A DNA stretch of 32,547 bases from JBBTIS01 sp038059855 (GCA_964357255.1 CAYHKQ010000017.1:1-32547); one strand, 5' to 3'. Shown: positions 7,298-15,895, counted from the first letter of the stretch. The notes: generated from the sequence alone by a model not told the origin. A program made the numbers and translations.

Positions 7298-10200
7298 ATG
7301 TCTGATCTTTCAGGGAAAAAATTAAGCCGCCGGGAATTTTTGAAATTTTCAGGCGCCGGCGCCGGCCTGCTGTTGGCCGGCGAGCCGCTATTCGCTCTTT
7401 TGGCGCCGGCGGCCAACACGGACAATCCCTTGGACTATTATCCCAGCCGGGATTGGGAAAAAATTTATCGCGATCTGGTTAACGCGGATTCCTCGTTCAC
7501 CTTCTTATGCGCCCCCAATGATACGCACAATTGTCTTTTGAAAGCCTATGTCAAAAACGGCGTGTGCATATATTTGGGGCCGACCTACGGTTACGGCAAG
7601 GCAACCGATATTTATGGAAACCAGGCTTCCCACCGATGGGACCCTCGTTGTTGCCAGAAGGGCTTGGCCATGATTCGCAAAATTTATGGACCCCGGCGCG
7701 TAAAATATCCGGCTGTCCGCAAAGGTTTCAAGGAGTGGGTGGATGCCGGGTTTCCGCGAGAGTCCGACGGGAAAGTTCCGGCTAAGTATCTTAACAGGGG
7801 GAAAGACCCTTTTGTCAAGGTTTCCTGGGACGATGCCTTCTCCATTGTGGCGCGCGCCATGGATAATATCGCCAGAACATACACCGGTGATCAAGGACGC
7901 GATTTTTTGGTCAAACAGGGATACGATCCTGCTGTCATCGAAGCGACAGGAGGCGCGGGAACCCAGGTTGTCAAGTTTCGGGGCGGCATGCCGTTGCTCG
8001 GCGCGACACGGGTGATGGGCTTGTACCGCTTCGCGAATTCTTTAGCGCTACTTGATAGCAAGATTCGAGACGTGGGGCCCCAGAAGGCGATCGGCGCTCG
8101 AGGATGGGATAACTATTCCTGGCACACGGATCTTCCTCCTGGTCACACCATGGTGTGTGGTCATCAAACCATTGATTTTGATTTGGCAACAGCGGAAAAC
8201 GCCAATTTGATTATTTGTTGGGGCATGAACTGGATTTCAACCAAGATGCCGGATGGCCATTGGTTGACCGAGGCGCGTTTGAAGGGCGCTAAGGTGGTGA
8301 CCGTGGCTTGCGAATACCAATCAACCTCCAATAAGGCGGATCAGGTGATTGTCGTGCGTCCTGGTTCAGATCCCGCATTCGCGCTTGGCCTGGCGAATGT
8401 CATTATGTCGGAGAAACTCTATGACGATGCTTTTGTCAGGGGCCATACGGACCTGCCTCTTTTAGTGCGCATGGACACGCTCAAGCATTTAAAACCTGAA
8501 GAAGTGATTGCGGGTTACAAACCGGCGGAGCTTAAAAATACCCAACTGCTCAAGGACGGTGAAAAGCCGGTTTCAGCGGCGCAACAGGACAGGCAGATTG
8601 TTTCTGAAAAATTGCGCAACGAGTGGAGCGATTTTATGGTCTGGAACGAAGCTACCGGTAGAGCCGAAGCGTTGACCCGTGATGACGCGGGGCGTTCGGG
8701 CCGATTCGCTCTTGAGGGCGTGTTCGAGGTGAAACTGGTCAATGGCGCGAGCGTCAAGATCCGGCCAACGTTTGATCTCATTAAGGAGCACGCGTCGCAT
8801 TTCACGCCAGAAGCGGTGAGCGATCTTTGTCATGTTGACAAGGATGCGGTGTTGTGGCTGGCCAGAGAAATCGCTAAAAATCCGGAAAAAACCCTTATTA
8901 CCGTTGGCATGGGTCCCAACCATTTTTTCAACAATGATCTCAAGGACCGCACCATCATGCTGGTGGGCGCTTTAACGCGCAACATCGGATTTTTTGGCGG
9001 CAACGTCGGCTCCTTTGCCGGCAATTATCGCGGCGCGTATTTCAACGGACTTCCGTCCTACATTGCGGAAAATCCATTTGATATCGAGTTGGATCCCGCC
9101 AAAAAGCCTCGTTACAAATCGTACTACAAGATGGAGTCGGCGCATTATTTTAATTATGGCGACCGGCCATTGCGCGTTGGCAATAAGTTGTTTACGGGAA
9201 AAAGCCACATGCCGACACCGACGAAATTTATGTGGTTTGCCAATGGCAATTCAATACTCGGCAATCTCAAATGGCATCACGACGTCGTTGTCAACACGCT
9301 ACCCAAAATCGAGTGCATCGTTGACAGCGAGTGGTGGTGGAATGCGTCCTGCGAATATTCCGACGTTGTTCTGGCGGTTGATTCCTGGGGAGAGTTTAAG
9401 TATCCCGACATGACCGCCGCGGTCACCAATCCCTTTGTTCAGCTCTTCCCCAAAACGCCGCTCCGGCGTCTTCATGACACGCGCGGCGACATCGAGGCGT
9501 TGGCCGGCGTGGCCAAGGCATTGGCCCGAATTACAGGGGATCAACGTTTTGTGGACTATTGGAAGTTCGTGCATGAGGGAAAAGTCGAGACGTACTTGCA
9601 ACGCATTATTGACCAATCTAGCGCCCTGACGGGCTACAAAATCGAAGATATCCACGACAAGGCAACGCAGGGAATCCCCGTTCTGTTAATGACGCGCACC
9701 TACCCCAAAATCATGGGATGGGAGCAGTCCAATGAGAATAAGCCTCACTACACCAAGTCCGGCCGGTTGGAGTTTTACCGGGACGAGGATGAATTCATGG
9801 AGCATGGGGAAAATATTCCTGTGCACAGGGAGCCGGTAGATGGCACCTTCTATGAGCCCAATATCATTGTTTGCGGCGCGCGGCATTTGATTCGACCTAA
9901 GGGACCAGAAACTTATGGTCTGGCGAAATCGGATCTCTCGACAGAGGCCCGGCAGGTTCGCAATGTGGTGTATCGCCCGACCGAGGTTTTAGCCACCGCG
10001 CATCCTTTAAAAAAAGATGGTTATAGTCACATTTATATCACGCCCAAGTTTCGCCACGGCGCGCACACGACGCCAGTTGATGTAGATGTGATCGCCGTTT
10101 GGTTCGGGCCGTTCGGCGATTTCCACCGCAGGGACAAAAGAATGCCCTGGGTGACCGAGGGCTATGTTGATCTCAACCCGCAAGACGCCCAAGCCCTCGA

Positions 10201-10735
10201 TCTCAATGACGGCGATTACGTTTATGTTGACGCGGATCCATCCGACCGGCCGTTTAGGGGCTGGCAATCAAAACCAGAGGATTATAAGGTGCATCGCGCC
10301 ATGATGCGGGTTCGTTATTACAGGGGCATTCCCCGTGGCATCGCCAGAAGCTGGTTTCATATGTATGTGGCGACCTATGGCAGCGTTGAGGGTCATGAGG
10401 CGAACGCGGACAAACTGGCTCGCAATCCCAGAACCGGTTATCAGGCGATGTTTCGTTATGGCAGTCATCAGTCCTCAACGCGGGCTTGGCTGCGGCCGAC
10501 GTTGCAAACGGAAACTTTAGCGCGCAAGGATTATTTCGGCCAAACAATCGGCAAGGGTTTCGCCGCTGATATCCATTGCGCCGTGGGCGCGCCCAAGGAG
10601 GCATTCGTCAAGTTCAGCAAGGCGGAACAGGGCGGGGTGGAACATTCTCTTTGGCGGCCGGCCAAAGAGGGATACCGCCCTGGTTATGAATCCGAAGCAA
10701 TGAAGACATATCTGGCTGGAGGTTTTTATGGCTAA
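7298..10735 (+). CDS. nxrA: Nitrite oxidoreductase/nitrate reductase-like molybdoenzyme alpha subunit (Tat-exported)
   Basis: Catalytic subunit of 1145 residues of the type II DMSO-reductase family, which includes NxrA, NarG, DdhA, SerA, PcrA and EbdA. The twin-arginine signal SRREFLKFSGAGAGLLLAG at the N-terminus puts it in the periplasm. The FS0 cluster region reads C71-x3-D75-x3-C79 with C118/C119 as the fourth ligand, so the usual second cysteine is aspartate. YSWHTDLPPG carries the probable Mo-ligand D278, in the position of the NarG WYCDLPPG aspartate. The C-terminal third has the dinucleotide-binding domain (DAQALDLNDGDYVYVDADP). Overall sequence and length recall periplasm-facing NxrA proteins of nitrite oxidisers and anammox bacteria. 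Direction (nitrite oxidation or nitrate reduction) and exact substrate cannot be decided here. GGGGAGG at 7280-7286 precedes the ATG. Confidence 0.85.
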   Translation: MSDLSGKKLSRREFLKFSGAGAGLLLAGEPLFALLAPAANTDNPLDYYPSRDWEKIYRDLVNADSSFTFLCAPNDTHNCLLKAYVKNGVCIYLGPTYGYGKATDIYGNQASHRWDPRCCQKGLAMIRKIYGPRRVKYPAVRKGFKEWVDAGFPRESDGKVPAKYLNRGKDPFVKVSWDDAFSIVARAMDNIARTYTGDQGRDFLVKQGYDPAVIEATGGAGTQVVKFRGGMPLLGATRVMGLYRFANSLALLDSKIRDVGPQKAIGARGWDNYSWHTDLPPGHTMVCGHQTIDFDLATAENANLIICWGMNWISTKMPDGHWLTEARLKGAKVVTVACEYQSTSNKADQVIVVRPGSDPAFALGLANVIMSEKLYDDAFVRGHTDLPLLVRMDTLKHLKPEEVIAGYKPAELKNTQLLKDGEKPVSAAQQDRQIVSEKLRNEWSDFMVWNEATGRAEALTRDDAGRSGRFALEGVFEVKLVNGASVKIRPTFDLIKEHASHFTPEAVSDLCHVDKDAVLWLAREIAKNPEKTLITVGMGPNHFFNNDLKDRTIMLVGALTRNIGFFGGNVGSFAGNYRGAYFNGLPSYIAENPFDIELDPAKKPRYKSYYKMESAHYFNYGDRPLRVGNKLFTGKSHMPTPTKFMWFANGNSILGNLKWHHDVVVNTLPKIECIVDSEWWWNASCEYSDVVLAVDSWGEFKYPDMTAAVTNPFVQLFPKTPLRRLHDTRGDIEALAGVAKALARITGDQRFVDYWKFVHEGKVETYLQRIIDQSSALTGYKIEDIHDKATQGIPVLLMTRTYPKIMGWEQSNENKPHYTKSGRLEFYRDEDEFMEHGENIPVHREPVDGTFYEPNIIVCGARHLIRPKGPETYGLAKSDLSTEARQVRNVVYRPTEVLATAHPLKKDGYSHIYITPKFRHGAHTTPVDVDVIAVWFGPFGDFHRRDKRMPWVTEGYVDLNPQDAQALDLNDGDYVYVDADPSDRPFRGWQSKPEDYKVHRAMMRVRYYRGIPRGIARSWFHMYVATYGSVEGHEANADKLARNPRTGYQAMFRYGSHQSSTRAWLRPTLQTETLARKDYFGQTIGKGFAADIHCAVGAPKEAFVKFSKAEQGGVEHSLWRPAKEGYRPGYESEAMKTYLAGGFYG

Positions 10736-11846
10736 AGTTTTTAATTGGCAAATCAAGAGAGATCAACACTACAAGTACGAAGCAACGCCGCCTAAACGGC
10801 AGGTGGGCTGGGTGTTTGATACTAATAAATGCATTGCCTGCCAAACGTGCACCATCGCCTGCAAGACCACCTGGACATCAGGCAAGGGCCAGGAGTATAT
10901 GTTCTGGAATAATGTTGAAACCAAGCCCTTTGGATTTTATCCCCTGGCCTGGGACGTCAAAATTTTGGAGCTGTTGGGACCACAGCGCTGGGAAGGCGGC
11001 GTTTACGCCGGAAAAACAATTTTTGAGAGTGGCAACGAAAATCAAGACATCGCAGGCTACGTCCCGGAGCCGGAGGATTGGGGTCATCCTAATTTGGGCG
11101 AGGACGAGGTCAGCCAACTCATCGGCGAAAAAGCGTCATTCGGCCTGCCGCATAAATCCTGGATGTTTTATCTCCAGAGAATCTGCAACCATTGCGCCTA
11201 CCCGGCTTGTTTGGCCGCGTGTCCAAGGAAGGCGATCTATAAAAGGCAGGAAGACGGCGTGGTGCTGATTGATCAGGACCGATGCCGGGGCTACCAGAAA
11301 TGCGTGGAAGCCTGCCCGTATAAGAAACCGATGTTTAATCCTAATACCGGGCGTTCTGAAAAATGTATCTCGTGCTATCCTTTGATTGAAAAAGGGATAG
11401 CGACCCGTTGCGTGTCCACCTGCATCGGCAAAATCCGCATGGTCGGCTACGTTAATCCGCCGGAGAAAGCGGACAGCTCCAATCCCATTGATTATTTGGT
11501 TCACGTGGCAAAGGTGGCGTTGCCTTTTTATCCACAGTTGGGCACATTGCCGAATGTCTACTACATTCCCCCGATTCATGTTGAGAGCAAGTACCTCAAA
11601 CAGATGTTCGGACCCAATGTTGATCAGGCGATCGCGACTTACAAAAAAAGAGAGGAAACTTTAGTCGGGCTACTTTCCCTTTTTGGCTCCACGGAGCATT
11701 TGGTGGAGCGTTTTGAGGTTAAAGATGGCACGGCGGCCGCTTTTTTAAATGGCGAGGAAGTTGTCCGGGTGCCGGTAAAAGAGCCGATTATTTTTCGGAA
11801 GTACCGCGACGAACAGCACGATGTCTATCGCCATAGCGTCACATAA
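10728..11846 (+). CDS. nxrB: NxrB/NarH-like iron-sulfur beta subunit
   Basis: Electron-transfer subunit with four cluster motifs: C35-x2-C-x2-C-x3-C45 (IACQTCTIAC), C153-x2-C-x4-C-x3-C165 (NHCAYPACLAAC), C186 with Y189 where a cysteine or tryptophan would be, then C192-x3-C196 (GYQKCVEACPYKK), and C213-x2-C-x11-C-x3-C232. The aromatic residue in motif three is the signature of the [3Fe-4S] centre in NarH, NxrB and relatives, so three [4Fe-4S] and one [3Fe-4S] are expected. It has no signal peptide and is presumably co-exported with the Tat-bearing alpha subunit. At 372 residues it is shorter than NarH and closer to EbdB- or NxrB-type subunits. The start overlaps the alpha gene by eight bases behind a GGAGG at 10718-10722. 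Confidence 0.9.
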   Translation: MAKVFNWQIKRDQHYKYEATPPKRQVGWVFDTNKCIACQTCTIACKTTWTSGKGQEYMFWNNVETKPFGFYPLAWDVKILELLGPQRWEGGVYAGKTIFESGNENQDIAGYVPEPEDWGHPNLGEDEVSQLIGEKASFGLPHKSWMFYLQRICNHCAYPACLAACPRKAIYKRQEDGVVLIDQDRCRGYQKCVEACPYKKPMFNPNTGRSEKCISCYPLIEKGIATRCVSTCIGKIRMVGYVNPPEKADSSNPIDYLVHVAKVALPFYPQLGTLPNVYYIPPIHVESKYLKQMFGPNVDQAIATYKKREETLVGLLSLFGSTEHLVERFEVKDGTAAAFLNGEEVVRVPVKEPIIFRKYRDEQHDVYRHSVT

Positions 11847-11861
11847 ACGAATGCGGCTGAG

Positions 11862-12458
11862 ATGACTAGAGCTAAAGCGACCAAGCCAAATCAAGAGGCG
11901 CTTGCCGATATCTTAAGAGCGCTCTCCGCCGGGTTTCTTTATCCGGACGCCGCTTGGCTGGTCCGGGCGCGTCGGCTTTTGAGCGAAGGCTCCCTGTTGG
12001 ATGCGCGAGTTGACAAGATACGGATTTTGCTGGAGACGGTTTCCAGGGAGGAGCTTGAGATCGAGCATGTTCGTTTGTTCGGATCGGCCGAGCTTGTTTC
12101 CCTGGGCTTGGCCACGCATTTGTCCGAGAATCCTTTTGAACAGGCAAAACAAGCGGCCCAAATAGCCGGATTTTTCAAAGCGTTCGGCGTTGAGATTAAA
12201 GAGGGGATGCGCCCTGACGATCTGCCGGCCATCTTGGAGTTTTTGGGATATCTTTGGCTCAAGGTTTTCAACGCCAGGCAAAAGAATTGGAAAGACAAGG
12301 AAGAAACGGCCCGCTCCGCGGCCTTGGCCCTTGCGCGCGATTTTGTGTCTCCTGCCTTGAGCGCCATGGCCGCAAAGATGAAGGATCTCCGTGCGCATGA
12401 ATTTTATTTGAAACTTGCCGAAATATCCAAGGAGGTGTCGGATGCCGCGCTTCGTTAA
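11862..12458 (+). CDS. TorD/NarJ-family molybdoenzyme maturation chaperone
   Basis: All-helical cytoplasmic protein of 198 residues with the family hallmark RPDDLPAILEFLGYL (compare the E-x-PDH-x4-ELEFM consensus of TorD, DmsD and NarJ). ELEIEHVRLFG in the first third is another conserved stretch of this family. Such chaperones bind the Tat signal of the alpha subunit, help insert the Mo cofactor and stop premature export. The gene sits between the beta and gamma subunit genes, as in dimethylsulfide, selenate and perchlorate-type operons. The ATG at 11862 has only a weak ribosome site. Translation may be coupled to the upstream gene, whose stop is 15 bases away. Confidence 0.87.
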   Translation: MTRAKATKPNQEALADILRALSAGFLYPDAAWLVRARRLLSEGSLLDARVDKIRILLETVSREELEIEHVRLFGSAELVSLGLATHLSENPFEQAKQAAQIAGFFKAFGVEIKEGMRPDDLPAILEFLGYLWLKVFNARQKNWKDKEETARSAALALARDFVSPALSAMAAKMKDLRAHEFYLKLAEISKEVSDAALR

Positions 12459-13542
12459 AGTTTCAGTTTTACCCTTGGTCGCATTAATTTTCTTCCCAGG
12501 CGCGCTTTGGTCTTCCGAGATCATTCTGCAATCGCAAAAGACCGCCAAGATCGTCCTGGACCCCGACGATGCGTCTTGGCGCAAGGCGCTCCCAGTCGTG
12601 GTTCCCTTGTCCGCGCAGAGCATGGTTTCCCCGCGTAGCGGCGGCTCGGCCGGAACCCTGGAGGTTAAAAGTCTCTACAGCCGCGATGAGATCGCTTTTC
12701 TTCTGCGCTGGAAGGATGACAGCAAGGATTCAAAATGGGATTCGTCCGGACGTTTTACGGACGCGTGCGCCCTACAGTTTCCCATGAAGTCCGGCGCGCT
12801 TCCTTCGCCGTTTATGGGCGACAAAGACAACGCGGTCAATATCTGGCGTTGGATGGCCGTGGCTCAGGAGACGGACCGTTTTCCTAAGGCTTACGCGGAT
12901 TTTTATCGCAAGGACGCTATTGAAACGTCCGTTAAGTTCCCTGAAAAACCCGCTGAAAATCTTACGGCCCGTGGTTTTGGCACGCTCGAGCGGCTCTCAC
13001 GGCAGGATGTGGATGCGTTGGGTCGTTGGCAGGACGCACAATGGCGGGTGGTCTTGAAGCGCCGGATGGATTCCACGGCAGGGGTTTCCTTTAAAGAAAA
13101 TTCCGTAACACCGGTTTCCTTCGCGTTGTGGAATGGCTCGAATAAGGAGCGCGACGGAATGAAATCCGTGGCCTTCTGGCAGACGCTCTTGATCGGCAAG
13201 GCCGCGCGAGCGCAAGGCAAGAGTCCTAAGGAGAGGGGAAAATTCGTTTTCGCCAGGTTCGGCTGCGCCGCTTGTCACGGCCCGGATGGAAAAGGCGGCG
13301 TTAAAAATTCCAATTCTTCAGGGGGAGAGGTTCCTCCTTTGGAATTCGTCAAAGAGGGTTTCACCAGGGACGAGGTTAAGGAGACGATTCGCAAGGGCCG
13401 CAATTCCGTTTCCGAGGATTCGAACGCCCCGCCCCCGCCGCTTCATATGAATAACTGGAGCCAAATCATGGACGAGGAGGAGTTGGGCGACTTGGTAGAA
13501 TATCTTTGGAGCTTGGGTCCAGAAAAAACGGAGGAATGGTAA
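12442..13542 (+). CDS. nxrC: Gamma subunit: haem b domain fused to C-terminal cytochrome c
   Basis: Secreted protein of 366 residues. GGAGGTG at 12431-12437 picks the ATG at 12442, which overlaps the chaperone gene by 17 bases. A Sec signal peptide covers about residues 1-25 (VLPLVALIFFPGALWSS). Residues about 30-250 resemble the haem b-binding gamma subunits of ethylbenzene and dimethylsulfide dehydrogenases. Candidate axial ligands are M125 in SPFMGD (followed by VNIWRW) and K241 in ERDGMKSVAFW. A class I cytochrome c domain follows, with C275-A-A-C278-H279 and a likely distal M336 in LHMNNW. No membrane anchor is seen, so the complex is probably soluble in the periplasm. Anammox NXR-type gamma subunits are the closest concept I recall. 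Ligand assignments are inferred. Confidence 0.85.
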   Translation: MPRFVKVSVLPLVALIFFPGALWSSEIILQSQKTAKIVLDPDDASWRKALPVVVPLSAQSMVSPRSGGSAGTLEVKSLYSRDEIAFLLRWKDDSKDSKWDSSGRFTDACALQFPMKSGALPSPFMGDKDNAVNIWRWMAVAQETDRFPKAYADFYRKDAIETSVKFPEKPAENLTARGFGTLERLSRQDVDALGRWQDAQWRVVLKRRMDSTAGVSFKENSVTPVSFALWNGSNKERDGMKSVAFWQTLLIGKAARAQGKSPKERGKFVFARFGCAACHGPDGKGGVKNSNSSGGEVPPLEFVKEGFTRDEVKETIRKGRNSVSEDSNAPPPPLHMNNWSQIMDEEELGDLVEYLWSLGPEKTEEW

Positions 13543-14054
13543 TGGAAAAATCAGCCGAAGAATCAAAAGAGTTTAGCGTTACGGGGTATTACCAGGCGGA
13601 TCACGATCGCTTGGACGGCCTTTTTCGAAAGTTCCAAGAGATGAAGCGCCTAGATATGGCAAAAGCCAAGCCATTTTTTCGGGAATTTCTTTTCGGCCTT
13701 CAGCGTCATATCGTGTGGGAGGAGGAGATACTGTTTCCTGTGTTTGAGGAAAAGTCGGGCATGCGCGGCACAGGGCCGACCGAGGTGATGCGTATGGAGC
13801 ATCGTGAAATCAAAAAATTTTTGGACGCGATTCATGACAAAGTCCGCCGGCAAGACCCCGATTCCGACGGCGAGGAACGGGGCCTTCTGGAGGTTCTCTC
13901 GGCGCACAATGAAAAAGAAGAAAGCATCCTTTATCCCCTTATTGATAGCTCCATTTCCAAGGTGGAGCAACAACGGATTCATGAAGCGATGAAGAACATC
14001 CCTCCCGAAAAATATGAAACCTGTTGCGCCGGCCACGCCGGCGGGGAAAAATAA
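13542..14054 (+). CDS. Hemerythrin-like di-iron protein
   Basis: Four-helix-bundle hemerythrin-domain protein of 170 residues. The metal ligands are readable: H21 (ADHDRLDGLF), H56 and E60 (HIVWEEEILFP), H87 (MEHREIKKFL), H122 and E126 (HNEKEESILYPL). It has no signal peptide and is likely cytoplasmic. The start ATG shares its A with the stop of the gamma-subunit gene (TAATG), with GGAGGA at 13530-13535, so translation is coupled. Hemerythrins of this kind bind O2 or NO, or (YtfE/RIC type) repair nitrosylated iron-sulfur clusters, which would suit an operon handling nitrogen oxides. An unusual tail, ETCCAGHAGGEK, adds two cysteines and a histidine beyond the bundle. It is the last gene of the operon, converging on fumarase. 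Confidence 0.9.
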   Translation: MEKSAEESKEFSVTGYYQADHDRLDGLFRKFQEMKRLDMAKAKPFFREFLFGLQRHIVWEEEILFPVFEEKSGMRGTGPTEVMRMEHREIKKFLDAIHDKVRRQDPDSDGEERGLLEVLSAHNEKEESILYPLIDSSISKVEQQRIHEAMKNIPPEKYETCCAGHAGGEK

Positions 14055-14061
14055 ATTCCGT

Positions 14062-15708
14062 CTATTTTTTTATTGCCGTTATTTTTTGGGCCGTCTCAAA
14101 AAAGTCGTTTCCTCGGTTGTCGGTCAGGATGACGGCGGGAAAATCAACGACGTCAATGGCCCAGACCGATTCCATGCCTAGCTCCGGGTAATCCAAAACC
14201 GCAACTTTTTTGATGGAGCGCTCGGCTAAAACTGCGGCCGCGCCTCCGATAGAGCCTAGATAAAAACCTCCGTGCTTGCGGCAGGCCTGGGCCACCACGG
14301 GGCTTCTGTTCCCCTTGCCGATCGTAATAAGCGAAGCGCCCTGGGACATGAAAAGATCGAGATAGGAGTCCATCCGACCCGATGTGGTGGGCCCGAAGGA
14401 TCCCGAGGGTTTCCCCGGCGGGGTCTTGGCCGGGCCGGCGTAATAGACAGGGTGGTCCTTGAAGTATTGGGGCAATCCCTCCCCTCGGGACAACCGTTCC
14501 TCCAGCCGCGCATGGGCAATGTCCCGCGCCACGATTAGTCGCCCGGTGAGCGACAATCGCGTTCCCGGCCCATGACCGTTTAGGCGGCTGAGGATTTCCG
14601 CCATGGGCCCGTTAAGATTGACGGCCATGGCTTGGCCGGAGCCGTTCATTTTTTCTTGCGGGAGGTATTTTTCCGGCCGGCGTTCAAGCTCTTCGAGCCA
14701 CAAGCCTGCGCCGGTAATTTTGGCCTTGATGTTTCTATCCGCGGCGCAGGAGACGCCCAGCCCAATGGGGCAGGACGCGCCATGCCGAGGCAGACGGATG
14801 ATTCGCATGTCCAGAGCGAAGTATTTTCCTCCGAACTGGGCGCCGAGTCCCAGGGCGTGAGATTGCTTCAGTAATTCTTTTTCCAGAGCGTTGTCCCGGA
14901 AAGCCAGGGCGCCCGCCCTACCGTTGCCGGGCAGATCGTCCAATTCTCCGGTACCGGCCAATTTGACGGTTTTGAGGCACATCTCGGCCGAGGTTCCGCC
15001 GATCGCAAAGGCGATATGATAGGGAGGGCAGGCCGCGGTTCCTAAACCGCGCATTTTTTCAACCAAAAACGGGAGCAGGGCTTGCGGGTTAAGCCGCGCG
15101 CGGGTTTCCTGAAAAAGATAGGTTTTGTTGGCGGAGCCCCCGCCCTTGGCTACGAAGAGAAAATGATATTCCATCCCAGGCACGGCCCGGATGTTGATTT
15201 CAGCGGGAAGATTGTTTCCTGAATTTTTTTCTTCGTACATGGTCACGGGGATCACTTGGGAATAGCGTAAATTTTCCTTTGCGTAGGTTGTCCAGATTCC
15301 TTTGGAAAGCCAGGCCGCGTCATCAACGCCGGTCCAGACGCGCTCGCCTTTTTTGGCCATCACCAGAACAGTTCCCGTGTCCTGGCAAAGGGGAAGCTCG
15401 AAACGACCGGCTACAGCGGCGTTCTTGAGCATTTCTCCGGCAACCATTTTGTCGTTGGCCGAGGCCTCTTGGTCCTTGAGGATGGAGGAAAATGCTTTAA
15501 GTTGGGACGGCCTCAAAAGAAAAGAAACGTCTTTTGTGGCCTGGGCCCCCAGTATGGCCAGACATCTAGGGTTAATCACAAGAACGGGTCGCCCCTTGAA
15601 TCGTTCCAAGCGCACGCCTTCTTTGGAAAGAAAACGGTATTTTGTTTTATCTTTGCGATGCGAAAAAAGTTCCTTATAGCGAAACGTTTGAGCGGTATTT
15701 TTAGTCAT
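14062..15708 (-). CDS. fum: Class I fumarate hydratase (FumA/FumB type, iron-sulfur)
   Basis: Single-chain class I fumarase of 548 residues that interconverts fumarate and malate in the TCA cycle using an oxygen-sensitive [4Fe-4S] cluster. The three expected cysteine ligands are present at C108 (LPLCQDTGT), C227 (GTAACPPYHIAF) and C313 (HGASCPIGLGVSC), matching C105, C224 and C318 of E. coli FumA. The C-terminal beta domain (about 370-548) carries FGPTTSGRMDSY and GKGNR. GGGGGA six bases upstream of the ATG is a good ribosome site. It is transcribed against the nxr operon with only seven bases between stops and no obvious terminator. A tartrate dehydratase activity is an alternative, but the fused length favours fumarase. 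Confidence 0.95.
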   Translation of the reverse strand: MTKNTAQTFRYKELFSHRKDKTKYRFLSKEGVRLERFKGRPVLVINPRCLAILGAQATKDVSFLLRPSQLKAFSSILKDQEASANDKMVAGEMLKNAAVAGRFELPLCQDTGTVLVMAKKGERVWTGVDDAAWLSKGIWTTYAKENLRYSQVIPVTMYEEKNSGNNLPAEINIRAVPGMEYHFLFVAKGGGSANKTYLFQETRARLNPQALLPFLVEKMRGLGTAACPPYHIAFAIGGTSAEMCLKTVKLAGTGELDDLPGNGRAGALAFRDNALEKELLKQSHALGLGAQFGGKYFALDMRIIRLPRHGASCPIGLGVSCAADRNIKAKITGAGLWLEELERRPEKYLPQEKMNGSGQAMAVNLNGPMAEILSRLNGHGPGTRLSLTGRLIVARDIAHARLEERLSRGEGLPQYFKDHPVYYAGPAKTPPGKPSGSFGPTTSGRMDSYLDLFMSQGASLITIGKGNRSPVVAQACRKHGGFYLGSIGGAAAVLAERSIKKVAVLDYPELGMESVWAIDVVDFPAVILTDNRGNDFFETAQKITAIKK

Positions 15709-15763
15709 TTAAATTCCCCCGATCTTTCATCATTATGCAATAGAGATTCCCGCCCTTTTTTCC

Positions 15764-15843
15764 GTCATTCCCGCGAAAGCGGGAATCCAGAGCGAATTTT
15801 TTGGACTATTCATAGCCTGGATTCCCGCTTTCGCGGGAATGAC
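15764..15843. repeat. Perfect 27-bp inverted repeat pair (REP/BIME-like)
   Basis: Two 27-base copies (15764-15790 and 15817-15843) are exact reverse complements separated by 26 bases. Each copy contains its own small palindrome (TTCCCGC-GAAA-GCGGGAA). The arrangement is that of a REP pair. It lies between the divergent fumarase and radical SAM genes. The core TTCCCGCGAAAGCGGGAA resembles a dispersed repeat seen in many bacterial genomes. It could form a large cruciform or an RNA hairpin in the leader of the radical SAM gene. Confidence 0.9.
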
Positions 15844-15895
15844 GCAGAGAGTAGGACCTGAGCAGTTACAAAACTTGGCACAATATTCGCAGGGT

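Noticed and set aside
7298..11846. Cytoplasm-facing NarGH nitrate reductase
   Set aside because: A clear twin-arginine signal, the short beta subunit, a secreted haem b/c gamma subunit and no NarI argue for a periplasmic NXR-like enzyme.
14027..14080. Rho-independent terminator after the hemerythrin
   Set aside because: A perfect CGCCGGC/GCCGGCG hairpin is present, but it is inside the coding end and the T-run starts about 20 bases later, so it is not a canonical terminator.
15839..15895. Longer start for the radical SAM gene
   Set aside because: The upstream ATG lies within the inverted repeat and adds residues unlike the family; the ATG at 15896 places the RR motif near the N-terminus.
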